Shown here in pieces: positions 15,568-25,563 of a stretch of DNA of 39,946 nucleotides. This stretch comes from Candidatus Zixiibacteriota bacterium (GTDB lineage: Bacteria; Zixibacteria; MSB-5A5; GN15; FEB-12). Below the pieces are notes generated by a model. It did not search any database. It had not been told where the DNA came from and worked only from the letters and a program-made list of their open reading frames with translations. A program made the translations under genes and the position numbers. Position 1 is the stretch's first letter. Each line of letters begins with the position of its first letter. Location of the stretch: assembly GCA_024276275.1 (NCBI GenBank), contig JAJRXM010000022.1, positions 1-39,946 of the forward strand, written 5' to 3'.

Positions 15568-17910
15568 TTATTGCTTAATTTTAGCTAAAACAGACTCAAA
15601 TGGATTTAAAATCAACTTTTTGGGTCTTTTTGATAAACCGGGAATGTCAAATTCGTAATCATTAGAATTTATAAGCAGTCTTAAGTATGCTTTTGATTTT
15701 TCATCAAATTGTATTTCAAGAGGCATATACATCTTAAAATCAACAGGAACCCCCTTGGTAATAATTCTGCATTTAGCATCAAGAAGTTTTGTAGAATCAT
15801 TATGCACTAATTCATAAGAGAATTCATACTCGGGAAGATAATTATTAAAAACCCATTGGTCGAAAAACCAATCAAGTGAAATACCGGAATATTTTTCAGC
15901 TACAACTTTGAAATCTTGTGTCGTAACTTCTTTGCCTCGATTTGACCCGTAAAATTCTTTTAACATATTAAAAAAATTATCTTCATTCATCGTTTTCAGA
16001 TCTATCATCATATTCCGCAGCATATGTAAAACAAAAGCACCTTTTTTATATATAATCAAACTATAGTCGCCGGCTGTATTTGTACTTGAAGTACGGTAAC
16101 CCAAAGCAATCGGACCGAATTCCTCACCTGAAGAAAAAAGATATTTACGTACTGAAAATATATTATTCCGAAGTTCTTTTAGTTTGTTTATAAACTTTTT
16201 ATTCCCCTCTACTGCCTGGTAATAAACCAATGCCGAATACTCAGAAAACCCCTCTGAGAGCCATTGATCATGGTATGTCTCATATCCGACTCCGACTCCC
16301 CACCATTGATGAGCTACTTCATGTGCTCGAAAAAGTCTGTCATTCCCCCATGCATCGGTATTTATCCAGGTACTGTATCCCAAATGAACAAATCCCGGAA
16401 ATGCTTCACCGTGAGTCGCCAAAATTTCACCGACTGTTATTTTTTGATAGGGATATTTACCGAAATAATGATTATAAACTCTCATAGAATTCATAATATC
16501 CTCGGCTACCTGTTTTTCCATATCTTTGCCGATTCTGACCATATCGCGGGAAAGAGAATTGGCGATATCGGCATGGAGCTCTTTTGAAAAATATATTTCG
16601 GTAGGGACAACATCTTTTTCATCAAACAGATACCTTTTTAAATTTCCTATATTAAATGAGACATTTTTTGCTTCAGGTTTTACAGACCATCTCGTAATCA
16701 GAGTATCACCGATTGTTCGCTTATCCTGTAAATACCCGCATGAGGTAAAAGTATATTGCTGATCAGTTTTAAATGTTAATTCAAATGTCGCACGGTCGCT
16801 GAACCCATAAGACGGATACCAATCGGCACCTGCATAGACATAATATTCCCCCAGATTTTTTTCAGCAATTTCTCCGGTATAATAAAAAGTTAGTTCAAGA
16901 GTATCTTTGAAAAAGATCTCTTCATTTAAAAAAAGTACAAACTGCCTTGATTCCCATTTCTTAAAGGCTACTTTCATTTTTTCTCTTTCAAAAAGAACCG
17001 GTTTACCTGTTTTATCAATAATAGAATCTATTGAAAGAGTCGGAAGGATATTAAACTGTAATAATTGAAACGGTCCCGAGATTACATTTGCTCTTAGAGA
17101 TGCCTTGCTGTGCAGTACACCTTTACGGTTAATTTCTGAACTAATATCATAATGTAAAACATCAATTTGAGCTTTTTTTCGACCGTTAATAGTATAGTAT
17201 GAGGCATCATTACTGTATTGTGAATAGCTTGAAACCTGTTCCATAAGTGAGGAACCCGGCTGCCAAACATATTTCCAAAAACGTATTTCTTCTCTTAAAT
17301 AAGAATTAAACATATACATCAATCTTATATCATTTTTGACTTGTAAGCATGCTATCAGATAAGGTTTCCCGAAAGGAGAGGTAAGATTTCGCAATAGTTC
17401 AAAAGTATATAAAAAATCAGAATCGGATAGAATTGTTCGATGTAGTTCTTTTGCTTTTTTCTTGTTTTTGCCGGTAAATTGCTGTTTGGAAAGGATTATA
17501 CGCTTTTGTAATGAGTCATATATTTGTGGAGCAAAGAAAAAAACTATCTTATCAAATGCTTTATATAATGAGTCCGATTGGAAAGACCGTTTCAGTTGGT
17601 CACGTTCCATTTGAACTAACGGTTCAAATAATAAATGCCCTTTCCCCTCAAAATAAGCACCAAAAACAATTGAATCGTTTTCAAATTGTATAGGTTGATA
17701 AAAAGCTATCCGTCCGGAATCTAAAACAAATGCAGCATCCTGATGATAAATAGTATCATTTACGATATTATATGTTTGAGAAATATCTAATTCTGGAAAA
17801 TATAACTGATTATAAAGTTTAGAAAGAGCATCGGCATCAGCCGAAAAAACAGATCCGTTACCAACAGACAAGAAAAAAACTAACAAAAAAATATACTTTT
17901 TCAAACTCAA
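15568..17910 (-). CDS. Secreted M1-family (gluzincin) metallopeptidase
   Basis: 780-residue exported aminopeptidase-like protein. The N-terminus LKKYIFLLVFFLSVGNGSVFS is a signal peptide. The zinc site is H530-E-V-A-H534 with E553 in WLSEGFSEY, exactly the HEXXH-x18-E spacing of clan MA(E). GEAFPGFVHLG (about 501-511) lies where M1 enzymes have the substrate-binding GxMEN-type loop; the exact GAMEN is absent, as in many M1-like proteins of the FCB group. The region before about 480 is the beta-rich N-domain, preceded by about 200 less-conserved residues. The start is one of two nearby TTGs (17910 or 17904) after GGGAG/AGG. It lies 39 bases after the M48 gene and is probably co-transcribed. 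The substrate is unknown, perhaps peptides in the periplasm. Confidence 0.9.
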   Translation of the reverse strand: MSLKKYIFLLVFFLSVGNGSVFSADADALSKLYNQLYFPELDISQTYNIVNDTIYHQDAAFVLDSGRIAFYQPIQFENDSIVFGAYFEGKGHLLFEPLVQMERDQLKRSFQSDSLYKAFDKIVFFFAPQIYDSLQKRIILSKQQFTGKNKKKAKELHRTILSDSDFLYTFELLRNLTSPFGKPYLIACLQVKNDIRLMYMFNSYLREEIRFWKYVWQPGSSLMEQVSSYSQYSNDASYYTINGRKKAQIDVLHYDISSEINRKGVLHSKASLRANVISGPFQLLQFNILPTLSIDSIIDKTGKPVLFEREKMKVAFKKWESRQFVLFLNEEIFFKDTLELTFYYTGEIAEKNLGEYYVYAGADWYPSYGFSDRATFELTFKTDQQYTFTSCGYLQDKRTIGDTLITRWSVKPEAKNVSFNIGNLKRYLFDEKDVVPTEIYFSKELHADIANSLSRDMVRIGKDMEKQVAEDIMNSMRVYNHYFGKYPYQKITVGEILATHGEAFPGFVHLGYSTWINTDAWGNDRLFRAHEVAHQWWGVGVGYETYHDQWLSEGFSEYSALVYYQAVEGNKKFINKLKELRNNIFSVRKYLFSSGEEFGPIALGYRTSSTNTAGDYSLIIYKKGAFVLHMLRNMMIDLKTMNEDNFFNMLKEFYGSNRGKEVTTQDFKVVAEKYSGISLDWFFDQWVFNNYLPEYEFSYELVHNDSTKLLDAKCRIITKGVPVDFKMYMPLEIQFDEKSKAYLRLLINSNDYEFDIPGLSKRPKKLILNPFESVLAKIKQ

Positions 17911-17949
17911 CCTACTCTCCCTATAAAATAACCATCCGATTAAATTTTG

Positions 17950-19209
17950 TTATCGACGATAATTCCTTACAAACTCCATCCGTTTTTTTATTGACGGATG
18001 TGAATAAAACCAGAATTCAATAACTGGGTGTGGATCAGGGTTTGCCAAGTTATAAACTGACAGCTTATCAAATGCTGTCGCAGCTTCTTCACCGGTGACA
18101 TCGGTGATTTCCATACCGTAAATATCTGACTGATGTTCATGATACCGACTGAGTGAATTCATAACAGGATTAAACATAAACATTATTATTGACATATAAA
18201 TTAATAATAACGGCAATGATGCCCAGTCGGATAAACTATCAAATTGTAATCTATGTTTATACTTATCGATAAATTTCTGAATAGTTAAACCTGTTAGCCA
18301 AAGAGCAATCGCAAGAACAAAAATTGCGGCAAAGAGACCTTTCCAAATATGGTTCTGCACATAATGACCCATCTCATGTCCCATGACAAATTTGATTTCG
18401 TTCGTAGTAAAGTTATTAATCAAATTATCAGTCAGTACAATACGTTTAGAATTAAACATTCCGGTAACGTAAGCATTAATTTTGGATGATTGCTTTGAGG
18501 TGTTGACTTGAAAAATATCGGAACCCTCTATACCTGACTTTTCTGCTAAATTATGAATTTCAGATTTTAGTTCTTTGTTCTCAAGCTCGTTAAAATCATT
18601 AAAAAGCGGAGAGATAAAAATCGGACCGATTACCATCATAATTATCATAAACGGTATAGCCCCCAAAGTAAACTGCAGCCACCAAAATGATGTTTTTTTG
18701 ATAAGCCTATATAAAGAGAAAATAGGAATTATTGCTATTAACATATACAAACCTAATCCAAGCAGGTCTTCTGAAAGCCACTCAAAAAAAGTTTGATTAA
18801 TAAAGCCGAATTCACCTTCGACTAAGAACCTTCGATAGATTTGAAAGGGAAGTGATAATAGATATTCCAATGCAAAGAATAACACCGCAAATGCCCATAA
18901 AGCAAAAAATTTGTTGGGAATTTTTTCGACATACGTGCGAAGCTTAGCTGACCACCCAGTAAAAAGAATTAAAAACAAAATACCGAGTGAAATAAAAAAA
19001 TCAACAAACCGCCAAACATTTTTGAACTGTGAATACGAAACCAGTTTTTCTTTTCTTTCCAGGGACATGGGATATAAAGAATTCGATATTACTGTTGCAG
19101 AATCAAGTTGAGCAGTTGTATCTGCGTTGCTAGCCAGATCCAAAGAATCATCAGCATATACTAATGTACCGCAAAATGTTAAAAATAAAGCTGCAACAAG
19201 AATTTTCAT
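17950..19209 (-). CDS. M48-family membrane metallopeptidase (Ste24/CAAX protease 1-like)
   Basis: 419-residue membrane protease. The zinc motif H278-E-M-G-H282 lies in FVMGHEMGHYVQNH, with the third ligand in SRYHEHQSDIYG (E357, plus D361) where the family has E-x-x-A-D. GPIFISPLFNDFNELEN (about 195-211) is typical of Ste24-like enzymes. About six or seven hydrophobic segments are visible, and an N-terminal signal-like segment (MKILVAALFLTFCGTLVYA) precedes them. Yeast Ste24 trims prenylated a-factor; bacterial relatives (HtpX-like, BepA-like) act in envelope protein quality control, which is the more likely role. It is first in a probable two-gene unit with the M1 peptidase. Confidence 0.92.
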   Translation of the reverse strand: MKILVAALFLTFCGTLVYADDSLDLASNADTTAQLDSATVISNSLYPMSLERKEKLVSYSQFKNVWRFVDFFISLGILFLILFTGWSAKLRTYVEKIPNKFFALWAFAVLFFALEYLLSLPFQIYRRFLVEGEFGFINQTFFEWLSEDLLGLGLYMLIAIIPIFSLYRLIKKTSFWWLQFTLGAIPFMIIMMVIGPIFISPLFNDFNELENKELKSEIHNLAEKSGIEGSDIFQVNTSKQSSKINAYVTGMFNSKRIVLTDNLINNFTTNEIKFVMGHEMGHYVQNHIWKGLFAAIFVLAIALWLTGLTIQKFIDKYKHRLQFDSLSDWASLPLLLIYMSIIMFMFNPVMNSLSRYHEHQSDIYGMEITDVTGEEAATAFDKLSVYNLANPDPHPVIEFWFYSHPSIKKRMEFVRNYRR

Positions 19210-19453
19210 ATCTACCTACAATATTGTTATAATATGTTAAAACATCTCACTAAGAATATGAGATTTGGCTCGTATCATGTCAAGTTGAAAGAGTTTATAT
19301 CTCAAATTTTATTAGTACGATAAATATAAAAAATTATACATTTTCTATTTTTTTATTGCTATTATGTTTAATTTATTGTTAAATTTCATTTTATAAGAAG
19401 TATAGATAATTTAAACGTAGAGTTCTAAATTCAATAAAACAGAGAGGATTTTT

Positions 19454-20305
19454 ATGAAAAAAGGTCTTTTGATTTCGTTTCTACTGCTGATACTCATGGT
19501 ATCTTTGTTTATCGGCTGTTCAGATGATGACAAAACAATCGCTGCTGCTGCTGCTCAAGGTTATTTGATAGGATATGTAAACTTATACCCTCAGTTTGAT
19601 TTTTATGCTGATATTATGCCTATGACAAATAACGGCTTTACAATTGATTCAATCGTTACAAACGATTCTATAGCTGATTACAGAGATGATTCATATTGGA
19701 ATGTATATGGAGATGACAACTATCAATGGGCATCATTATACTCTGATTCTACAAACTATCAGCCGGGAGATACCGCAGAAGTTGTATTTTATCGCAACAA
19801 TACAATGACTTCTGTGCAAGTCCGTCTTTTAGATTATACTATAGGACCAAACTATATTTTACCAATATCTAATGATACCGTTTCATTAGGTACTCCGATA
19901 AATATAATATGGAATAATAATCAGGATGCTGATTGGTATGGAATTAGTTATCGTTACTATAAAGATTCCTCCGGTACAGCTGTAACTACACGTACATATA
20001 AATCAGTTTCAGATACTACATTTACAATACCCGGTTCTGAAAATGTTTTTAATGGATATTACAGAATCTACTTAATAGCAGTTAACGGCCCGACTGAAGG
20101 AGATCCTTTAAATCTTGATGGTGCCGGGTTGTTAGGTGAACTCCATAGCTATACTACATCAGAATTCCGTCGTGTATATGTAGGAACCGGCTCAACAACA
20201 ACTAGTGCCAACTTCCCGGAAGAACCTGAAATAACTCCACAGAAAGCTTCAAGAATGATGATGGATTATTTTACCGGTCACACTTTAAAAAAAGATAACC
20301 ATTAA
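19454..20305 (+). CDS. Lipoprotein, tandem paralogue 1
   Basis: 283 residues, ATG with GAGAGG five bases upstream. A type II signal with lipobox LFIGC (Cys at about 22) is followed by SDDDK; Asp after the lipid Cys can influence sorting in some bacteria. The body is beta-rich: a central PNYILPISNDTVSLGTPINI strand region resembling an Ig/fibronectin-type fold, an ADWYG motif, and a conserved end, YYRIYLIAVNGP..GD..NLDG.GLLGE, FRRVYVGTG. I recognise no named family. The next gene encodes a clear paralogue 14 bases downstream, with which it forms an operon. Divergent from the M48 gene; the 244-base spacer presumably holds both promoters, but none could be picked out reliably. Confidence 0.85.
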   Translation: MKKGLLISFLLLILMVSLFIGCSDDDKTIAAAAAQGYLIGYVNLYPQFDFYADIMPMTNNGFTIDSIVTNDSIADYRDDSYWNVYGDDNYQWASLYSDSTNYQPGDTAEVVFYRNNTMTSVQVRLLDYTIGPNYILPISNDTVSLGTPINIIWNNNQDADWYGISYRYYKDSSGTAVTTRTYKSVSDTTFTIPGSENVFNGYYRIYLIAVNGPTEGDPLNLDGAGLLGELHSYTTSEFRRVYVGTGSTTTSANFPEEPEITPQKASRMMMDYFTGHTLKKDNH

Positions 20306-20319
20306 GAATCGAGGATAAA

Positions 20320-21183
20320 ATGAAAAAAATATCAATTATATTATTATTGTTGGTTGCAATCTCGGCTCTTTTCATAGTTGGCTGTTCCGATGATGACAAA
20401 ATAACAGCTGCCGCAACTGCCCAGGGATGGATTATAGGACAAGCATATACCAATCCTGAAATTAGATTTTCTGCAGATATATTTCCGATGACAAACAGTA
20501 CCTTTACTATTGATTCTATTATTGCCGGTGATTCTTTGTGCATTAACGAGGATTACGATTATTGGTATATTTATGGAGATGGTAACTATGACTATGCATA
20601 TTATAGAAATTCTGCTGATTCCCTAAGATTTTCTTCCGGTGATATGTATGACATTACATTTTATCGAAATAATTCAAGTGTATCAGTTTCTATGAAACTT
20701 CTAAATAGGCAAGATGATAAACCTAATTATATCTTACCTATTGCTGATGACACCATTGGTTTAGGTGACCCATTAGATATAATATGGAATTCTGTCCCGA
20801 ACGCCGATTGGTATGGACTATATATTCGATATTACAAAGATTCCGCAGGTACTTATGTAAGCAATCATGAATACTTAAGCGTAACAGATACTATATACAA
20901 CATCCCTACTTATACAAATATCTATGACGGATATTATCGCATTTATATAGTTGCTGTTACCGGTCCTGGAGACGGTGACGCTCCGAACTTAGACGGTAAT
21001 GGTTTATTGGGAGAATTTCATTCTAAAACCAGTTCAAATTTCAGAAGAGTGTATGTAGGAACAGGTGACCCCACTCCGGTCGGAGGAATTATAGAAGATG
21101 AAAACATAGACCTCAATACAATTGGAAAAGAAATTATTAGACAAGTCCGAAAATTTCCAGATGCAAAGCCTATTGAAAAATAA
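20320..21183 (+). CDS. Lipoprotein, tandem paralogue 2
   Basis: 287 residues; lipobox LFIVGC followed by SDDDK as in paralogue 1. The two share the N-terminal AxAQGxxIG segment, PMTN..FTIDSI, the middle PNYILPI.DDT...GDPLDIIWN.....ADWYG..IRYYKDS.GT, and the end NLDGNGLLGEFHS..S.NFRRVYVGTG. Their extreme C-termini differ. This is a local gene duplication with moderate divergence. The function is unknown; a surface or periplasmic binding role is only a guess. A strong terminator follows 20 bases after the stop. Confidence 0.85.
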   Translation: MKKISIILLLLVAISALFIVGCSDDDKITAAATAQGWIIGQAYTNPEIRFSADIFPMTNSTFTIDSIIAGDSLCINEDYDYWYIYGDGNYDYAYYRNSADSLRFSSGDMYDITFYRNNSSVSVSMKLLNRQDDKPNYILPIADDTIGLGDPLDIIWNSVPNADWYGLYIRYYKDSAGTYVSNHEYLSVTDTIYNIPTYTNIYDGYYRIYIVAVTGPGDGDAPNLDGNGLLGEFHSKTSSNFRRVYVGTGDPTPVGGIIEDENIDLNTIGKEIIRQVRKFPDAKPIEK

Positions 21184-21203
21184 CAGTACTAATTTTCTCT
21201 TTT

Positions 21204-21237
21204 AAAAAAAAGCCCGATTAATATCGGGCTTTTTTTT
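21204..21237 (+). terminator. Rho-independent terminator of the lipoprotein pair
   Basis: Stem AGCCCGAT/ATCGGGCT with loop TAAT, preceded by A7 and followed by T7. Confidence 0.92.
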
Positions 21238-21300
21238 ATCATAAATTTTGGAATAGATACTCACACCAAGGAGTGAGCTACCCAGTTATTTGATTTCAAG

Positions 21301-21330
21301 TCACCCTGAGCGAAGCCGAAGGGTCTTGAA
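21301..21330. repeat. Dispersed element CCCTGAGCGAAGCCGAAGGG
   Basis: Short inverted element CCCT...AGGG with inner CGAAGCCG. This wording recurs as an intergenic repeat in many FCB-group genomes (recalled, not checked). Only one copy is seen in the window. Confidence 0.4.
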
Positions 21331-21359
21331 ACATATATTCAAATATTTATATTATTGTT

Positions 21360-21380
21360 ATTCCAAACTTGATTCGGGAT
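21360..21380. repeat. Dispersed inverted repeat type 2, degenerate copy
   Basis: ATTCCAAACTTGATTCGGGAT differs at a few positions from 2446-2466; the stem is weakened. Confidence 0.45.
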
Positions 21381-21685
21381 TATCTCTTTTATAATTGACA
21401 ATTTATATAGGTCATTCGCTATTAAAATATGATGAAAATAAAACATAGGATTCCAAAAACATTTCCTTGGCTAATATTTTAGGTGGGTGGTAGATGCCCT
21501 CGTCTGCCCTTCTATTCCACTTTCTCTACATTATCAATGTTGTTTTATATTCTCCCCCGTTTTATGAGATGCTTAATAATTTTTCCAAAAGGGATAGAGT
21601 TTACAAAAAAACTAAATTTGTACGAAACGAACCCATTTTGCTATAAGTGAAAGAGTGTAATAAAATTACAAGAAAAAAGTTACAA

Positions 21686-21708
21686 GTCAGGTCTCGTAGA
21701 GACCTGAC
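21686..21708. repeat. Dispersed hairpin type 3 (GTCAGGTCTC)
   Basis: Perfect 10-bp stem GTCAGGTCTC/GAGACCTGAC with loop GTA, followed by CTACTAG. Near-copy at 32514-32539; the tail recurs at 25185 and 27271. The rest of the 21238-21727 gap holds no ORF that I would support. Confidence 0.65.
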
Positions 21709-21727
21709 CTACTAGCATTAATGCAAT

Positions 21728-21753
21728 AAAAAAAGCCCACCGAAGTGGGCTTT
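21728..21753 (-). terminator. Rho-independent terminator of the aldolase gene
   Basis: On the minus strand, AAAGCCCAC-TTCG-GTGGGCTTT then a T-run. The UUCG tetraloop is especially stable. It lies 23 bases after the aldolase stop. Confidence 0.93.
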
Positions 21754-21775
21754 ATAATTTCATATCATATTTAAA

Positions 21776-22825
21776 TTACGCGATAGTTACATCATCACAA
21801 AGATACACATCCTGAATAGCATGAAGCAGTTCTGCTCCCTCTTTCATCGGACGTTGGAATGCTTTCCGCCCTGAAATAAGCCCTGTACCACCGGCACGTT
21901 TATTAATCACCGCAGTTTTGACTGCTTCGGCCAAGTCGGTCGCACCCGATGAGGCTCCGCCGGAATTGATAAGCCCTGCACGACCCATATAGCAATTAGC
22001 AAGTTGATAGCGAGTCAAATCAATCGGATTGTCAGTTGTAAGTTCAGAATATACTTTAGGATGAGTTTTGGCAAATTTGATAGCATTAAACCCACCGTTA
22101 CAGTCAGGAAGTTTCTGTTTAATAATATCTGCCTCGATTGTTACTCCAAGATGATTTGCCTGACCGGTCATATCGGCTGCTGTGTGATAATCTTTGTCAG
22201 CCTTAAAATCAGAGTTGCGAAGATAACACCATAGAACAGTAAACATACCCAATTCATGGGCATAGCTAAATGCTTCGGTAACCTCTTGGAGTTGACGCAT
22301 CGATTCATCGGAACCAAAATAAATTGTTGCTCCGACACCTGCGGCACCGAGATTAAAACAATCTTTAACCTGTGTATACATCACTTGGTCAAACGTATTC
22401 GGATATGTCATCAGTTCGTTATGATTCAGTTTTACAATAAACGGAATACGATGAGCATATTTACGGGAAACTGCCCCTAAGACACCAAAAGTTGATGCTA
22501 CCCCATTGCATCCACCCTCAATTGCCAATTCAACAATTTTAGCAGGATCGAAATAAATTGGATTGGGAGCAAATGATGCTCCGCCGGTATGTTCTATTCC
22601 CTGGTCAACCGGTAATATAGATACATAGCCTGTACCAGCCAAACGACCGTTGTTAAAAAGCCAATTCATCGAACGCATTACATTTGGCGTTCTATCAGAT
22701 TGAGCTACAACATCTGATACAAAAGTTGGACTCGGTAGATATAAGTTTGATTTATCAATAGTTTTACATTCATGTGTGAGAAGAGATTTATTCTCACCTA
22801 ACATTTTTTCAATTTTTGAAATCAT
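21776..22825 (-). CDS. fbaB: Class I fructose-bisphosphate aldolase, archaeal/DhnA type
   Basis: 349-residue cytosolic enzyme cleaving or forming fructose 1,6-bisphosphate in glycolysis and gluconeogenesis. It belongs to the DeoC/DhnA (FbaB) class rather than the zinc class II. Visible motifs: [18 protein letters not shown] (about 68-85), the Schiff-base region ADIIKQKLP with K236 as likely catalytic lysine, and the phosphate-binding end [13 protein letters not shown] followed by [13 protein letters not shown] chose ATG 22825, which has GGAG six bases upstream (GATGGAGTTCACTATG); the longer frame from 22840 adds five residues and swallows that site. Single gene with its own terminator. Confidence 0.93.
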   Translation of the reverse strand: MISKIEKMLGENKSLLTHECKTIDKSNLYLPSPTFVSDVVAQSDRTPNVMRSMNWLFNNGRLAGTGYVSILPVDQGIEHTGGASFAPNPIYFDPAKIVELAIEGGCNGVASTFGVLGAVSRKYAHRIPFIVKLNHNELMTYPNTFDQVMYTQVKDCFNLGAAGVGATIYFGSDESMRQLQEVTEAFSYAHELGMFTVLWCYLRNSDFKADKDYHTAADMTGQANHLGVTIEADIIKQKLPDCNGGFNAIKFAKTHPKVYSELTTDNPIDLTRYQLANCYMGRAGLINSGGASSGATDLAEAVKTAVINKRAGGTGLISGRKAFQRPMKEGAELLHAIQDVYLCDDVTIA

Positions 22826-22973
22826 AGTGAACTCCATCAATTATTATACTTAGTTATAAAAAAAGTAAGTCTTTTTTTTTACAATCGCAACATTTTTTGT
22901 GCAAATCACGTATATTCTATACACTTTATAAATAGTATCGGAAGAAAATATAATCAATAAATAAAGAAAAAAT

Positions 22974-23864
22974 ATGATTGTAATTGAAAATCTTCAAAAA
23001 AGCTTCGGTGACATTAAGGCAGTTGATAATCTCTCATTTAATATCCCCAAAGGAGAAACTTTTGGGTTATTAGGACCAAATGGAGCGGGAAAAACAACTA
23101 CTATCAACATGATTGTCGGCATTTTAAAACCTGATTCCGGGACAATTAAACTCAACGGCGAGACAGACCCGACCCAAAAAGAAATTCGGAGACAAATCGG
23201 AAATACTCCTCAGGCACTGGCAATTTATGAAGATTTAACAGCCGAGGAAAATCTGCTCTTTTTTGGAAAACTGTATAATTTAAAGGGTACCAAACTAAAG
23301 GAACGGGTGAAATATTGTCTTGATTTAGTAGGATTGACAAACCGCAAAGATGATTTCGCTAAAACATATTCCGGTGGAATGAAACGCAGACTCAATTTGG
23401 CGGCGGCAATAATTCATGAGCCACAAATAATCCTGTTTGATGAACCGACTGTAGGGGTTGACCCGCAGTCTCGTAACTTTATTTTTGAAAATATTGAAAA
23501 AATGAAATCAGAAGGTAAAACTATTATCTATACGACTCACTACATGGAAGAAGCCGAACGTCTGTGTGACAGGGTAGCTATAGTAGATCAGGGAAAAATT
23601 CTAGATTTAGACTCTGTCGATAATTTAATAAAGTCTCATGGTGGAAAATCTGTAGTCACAGCAAAATTAACAGCATCACAAATAACCGATGAGCTTCAAA
23701 AATATGAAATCAATAATAATAAAATTGTAATTGAAACTGATAAACCGATTGATATCATTACTGAACTTACAAAGCTTAATACAAACTTTCAATCAATCCA
23801 TATCAACAGACCTGATTTAGAAAAAGTATTTTTAAATCTAACAGGACGGAGGTTAAGAGACTGA
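22974..23864 (+). CDS. ABC transporter ATP-binding protein (ABC-2 exporter type)
   Basis: 296-residue ATPase of the DrrA/CcmA-like class that energises ABC-2 exporters. Walker A GPNGAGKTT (34-42), signature YSGGMKRR (132-139), Walker B IILFDEP (152-158), D-loop GVDP and H-loop TTHY (H189) are all intact. A C-terminal extension of about 80 residues after the core is usual for the class. Its stop overlaps the start of the permease gene (TGATG), so the two are translationally coupled. The substrate cannot be told from the sequence; drugs, lipids or polysaccharide are all possible. Divergent from the aldolase. Confidence 0.94.
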   Translation: MIVIENLQKSFGDIKAVDNLSFNIPKGETFGLLGPNGAGKTTTINMIVGILKPDSGTIKLNGETDPTQKEIRRQIGNTPQALAIYEDLTAEENLLFFGKLYNLKGTKLKERVKYCLDLVGLTNRKDDFAKTYSGGMKRRLNLAAAIIHEPQIILFDEPTVGVDPQSRNFIFENIEKMKSEGKTIIYTTHYMEEAERLCDRVAIVDQGKILDLDSVDNLIKSHGGKSVVTAKLTASQITDELQKYEINNNKIVIETDKPIDIITELTKLNTNFQSIHINRPDLEKVFLNLTGRRLRD

Positions 23865-25144
23865 TGCGACCTATTATAACTTTAGCACTCAAAGATATCA
23901 AACTTCTTCTCCGTGACAAAGCAGGACTTTTCTGGATAATAGGATTCCCGCTTTTAATGGCTCTACTCTTTGGAGCAATCTTCGGCGGTTCGGGAGGTGG
24001 TTCTGTATCATCGGTAGAAATTGCAATCGTTGATGAAGACAATACCGATTATTCTCAGCAGTTTATTGAAAAACTATCTGCTTCTGAAATGCTTGAAGTA
24101 ACAACAACAACGTCCGATTCGGCAATTGCATTTGTTCGTAAAGGAAAAAAGACTGCATTTATAAAAATAAACAAAGGATTTGCCGATGCTCAAAGTCGGT
24201 TCAATAATGATGAGTCATATATAGAGTTAGGTGTAGATCCATCGAAACGGTTTACCTCAGAACTTATCAACGGCATGCTTATAAAAACTTCGTTTGAAAT
24301 GATAATGGGGCAGTTTTCTAATCCACAAACGATGATTGGAAACATTGATGAACAAATTCAGACAATTGACACCAGCAGTAACCTAAGTTCTGATGAAAAG
24401 AAAATCTATAAAAGATTTTTCTCGGGATTGGAAAATTTCGTAGGCGGGTTTGACAGTTCATTTATGCAAAATCAATCGGGTGGTTCTATTATGGACGGTC
24501 CGAAAATTAAGAAAGTTGAAGTGACCCAAGACAGAATCGGTGACCCTCGAAACGCTTATGAAATTACATTTCCGGCAGCAATTCTCTGGGCATTGATTGG
24601 ATGTACATCAGCTTTTGCTGTTTCTATCGTCACCGAGAAGACAAAAGGAACTTACACAAGACTGCGCATTGCTCCAATAAGCAGAACACAGATTTTAGCC
24701 GGAAAAGGGCTGGCATGTTTTATAACGATTATCTCAGTCTCGACTTTGTTACTCATTTTAGGTCATTTAGTTTTTGGTATAAGATTAGATAATATTGCAC
24801 TCTTAAGTATAGCACTCTTTGCCTCGGCTTTTTGTTTTGTCGGTCTTATGATGTTCATATCTGTCATCGGAAAAACCGAACAGGCAGTCGGCGGAGCAGG
24901 TATGGCAATAATGCTCATTATGTATATGACCGGAGGAGGAATGATTCCTTTGTTTGTAATGCCAAGTTGGATGATAACTGTCTCTAACTTTTCATTTGTG
25001 AAATGGGGTATTGTATCGCTTGAGGGGGCAATCTGGCGGGGATATAGTATGAGTGAGATGATGCTTCCGGTGGCTGTATTAGTTACATCGGGGATAATTC
25101 TATTTACAATCGGCGTAACGATACTAACCAAACGAGATGGATAG
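23864..25144 (+). CDS. ABC-2 type transporter permease
   Basis: 426 residues, partner of the preceding ATPase. One transmembrane segment near the N-terminus (about 22-42, LFWIIGFPLLMALLFGAIFGG) is followed by a large extracytoplasmic domain (about 45-225). Five or so further segments lie between about 225 and 422 (the ABC2_membrane_3 / YhgE-like arrangement). GTYTRLRIAPISRTQILAGK (about 262-281) is the typical cytoplasmic loop contacting the ATPase. Membrane exporter subunit, presumably a homodimer; cargo unknown. Confidence 0.92.
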   Translation: MRPIITLALKDIKLLLRDKAGLFWIIGFPLLMALLFGAIFGGSGGGSVSSVEIAIVDEDNTDYSQQFIEKLSASEMLEVTTTTSDSAIAFVRKGKKTAFIKINKGFADAQSRFNNDESYIELGVDPSKRFTSELINGMLIKTSFEMIMGQFSNPQTMIGNIDEQIQTIDTSSNLSSDEKKIYKRFFSGLENFVGGFDSSFMQNQSGGSIMDGPKIKKVEVTQDRIGDPRNAYEITFPAAILWALIGCTSAFAVSIVTEKTKGTYTRLRIAPISRTQILAGKGLACFITIISVSTLLLILGHLVFGIRLDNIALLSIALFASAFCFVGLMMFISVIGKTEQAVGGAGMAIMLIMYMTGGGMIPLFVMPSWMITVSNFSFVKWGIVSLEGAIWRGYSMSEMMLPVAVLVTSGIILFTIGVTILTKRDG

Positions 25145-25184
25145 AAAATGTCTAGTTCTGTCCGCCCGAACGAACTTAGAACAC

Positions 25185-25195
25185 CGACCTACTAA
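25185..25195. repeat. Short copy of dispersed type 3 tail
   Basis: CGACCTACTAA is the exact reverse complement of 27271-27281 and matches the tail of the element near 21705. Confidence 0.35.
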
Positions 25196-25212
25196 TTTCT
25201 AACTCTAATTAT

Positions 25213-25563
25213 TTACTTTGCTAATTTAGCAGGCAATATATTTCTATTTTTTAATAGGTATATAACATTCACTGTTAAAAAGAAACTGAATAGTAAATAG
25301 GCAACAATAATACCCTCAAGAGGACCATCAACTATTGTCGTCCAAAGAAAACCGGCACTTTCACTAGCACTACCGTCGGATACTCCAAATATATACGAGC
25401 TTTGCCCAATAAAAGGAGAGATAATATTTATAATAATTGTAACAATAAAAACTTTACTGTTTTTTGGGAATTGCCATTTCTTGGTAACTAATAAAGCAAC
25501 AATTATTCCCATTACGACTGATAAAGTAATACTTAGTAGAGAAGCTTCAAATAATTTCTCCAT
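25213..25563 (-). CDS. Small hypothetical membrane protein
   Basis: 116 residues with a strong GGAGGA ribosome binding site six bases before the ATG. Three hydrophobic segments (about 7-26, 39-58 and 80-104), with Lys/Trp-rich turns and a C-terminal KNRNILPAKLAK, suggest a three-pass inner membrane protein. I do not recognise the family. It lies about 100 bases downstream of the POT transporter gene on the same strand, convergent with the ABC permease. Joint transcription with the transporter is possible but not shown. Confidence 0.75.
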   Translation of the reverse strand: MEKLFEASLLSITLSVVMGIIVALLVTKKWQFPKNSKVFIVTIIINIISPFIGQSSYIFGVSDGSASESAGFLWTTIVDGPLEGIIVAYLLFSFFLTVNVIYLLKNRNILPAKLAK

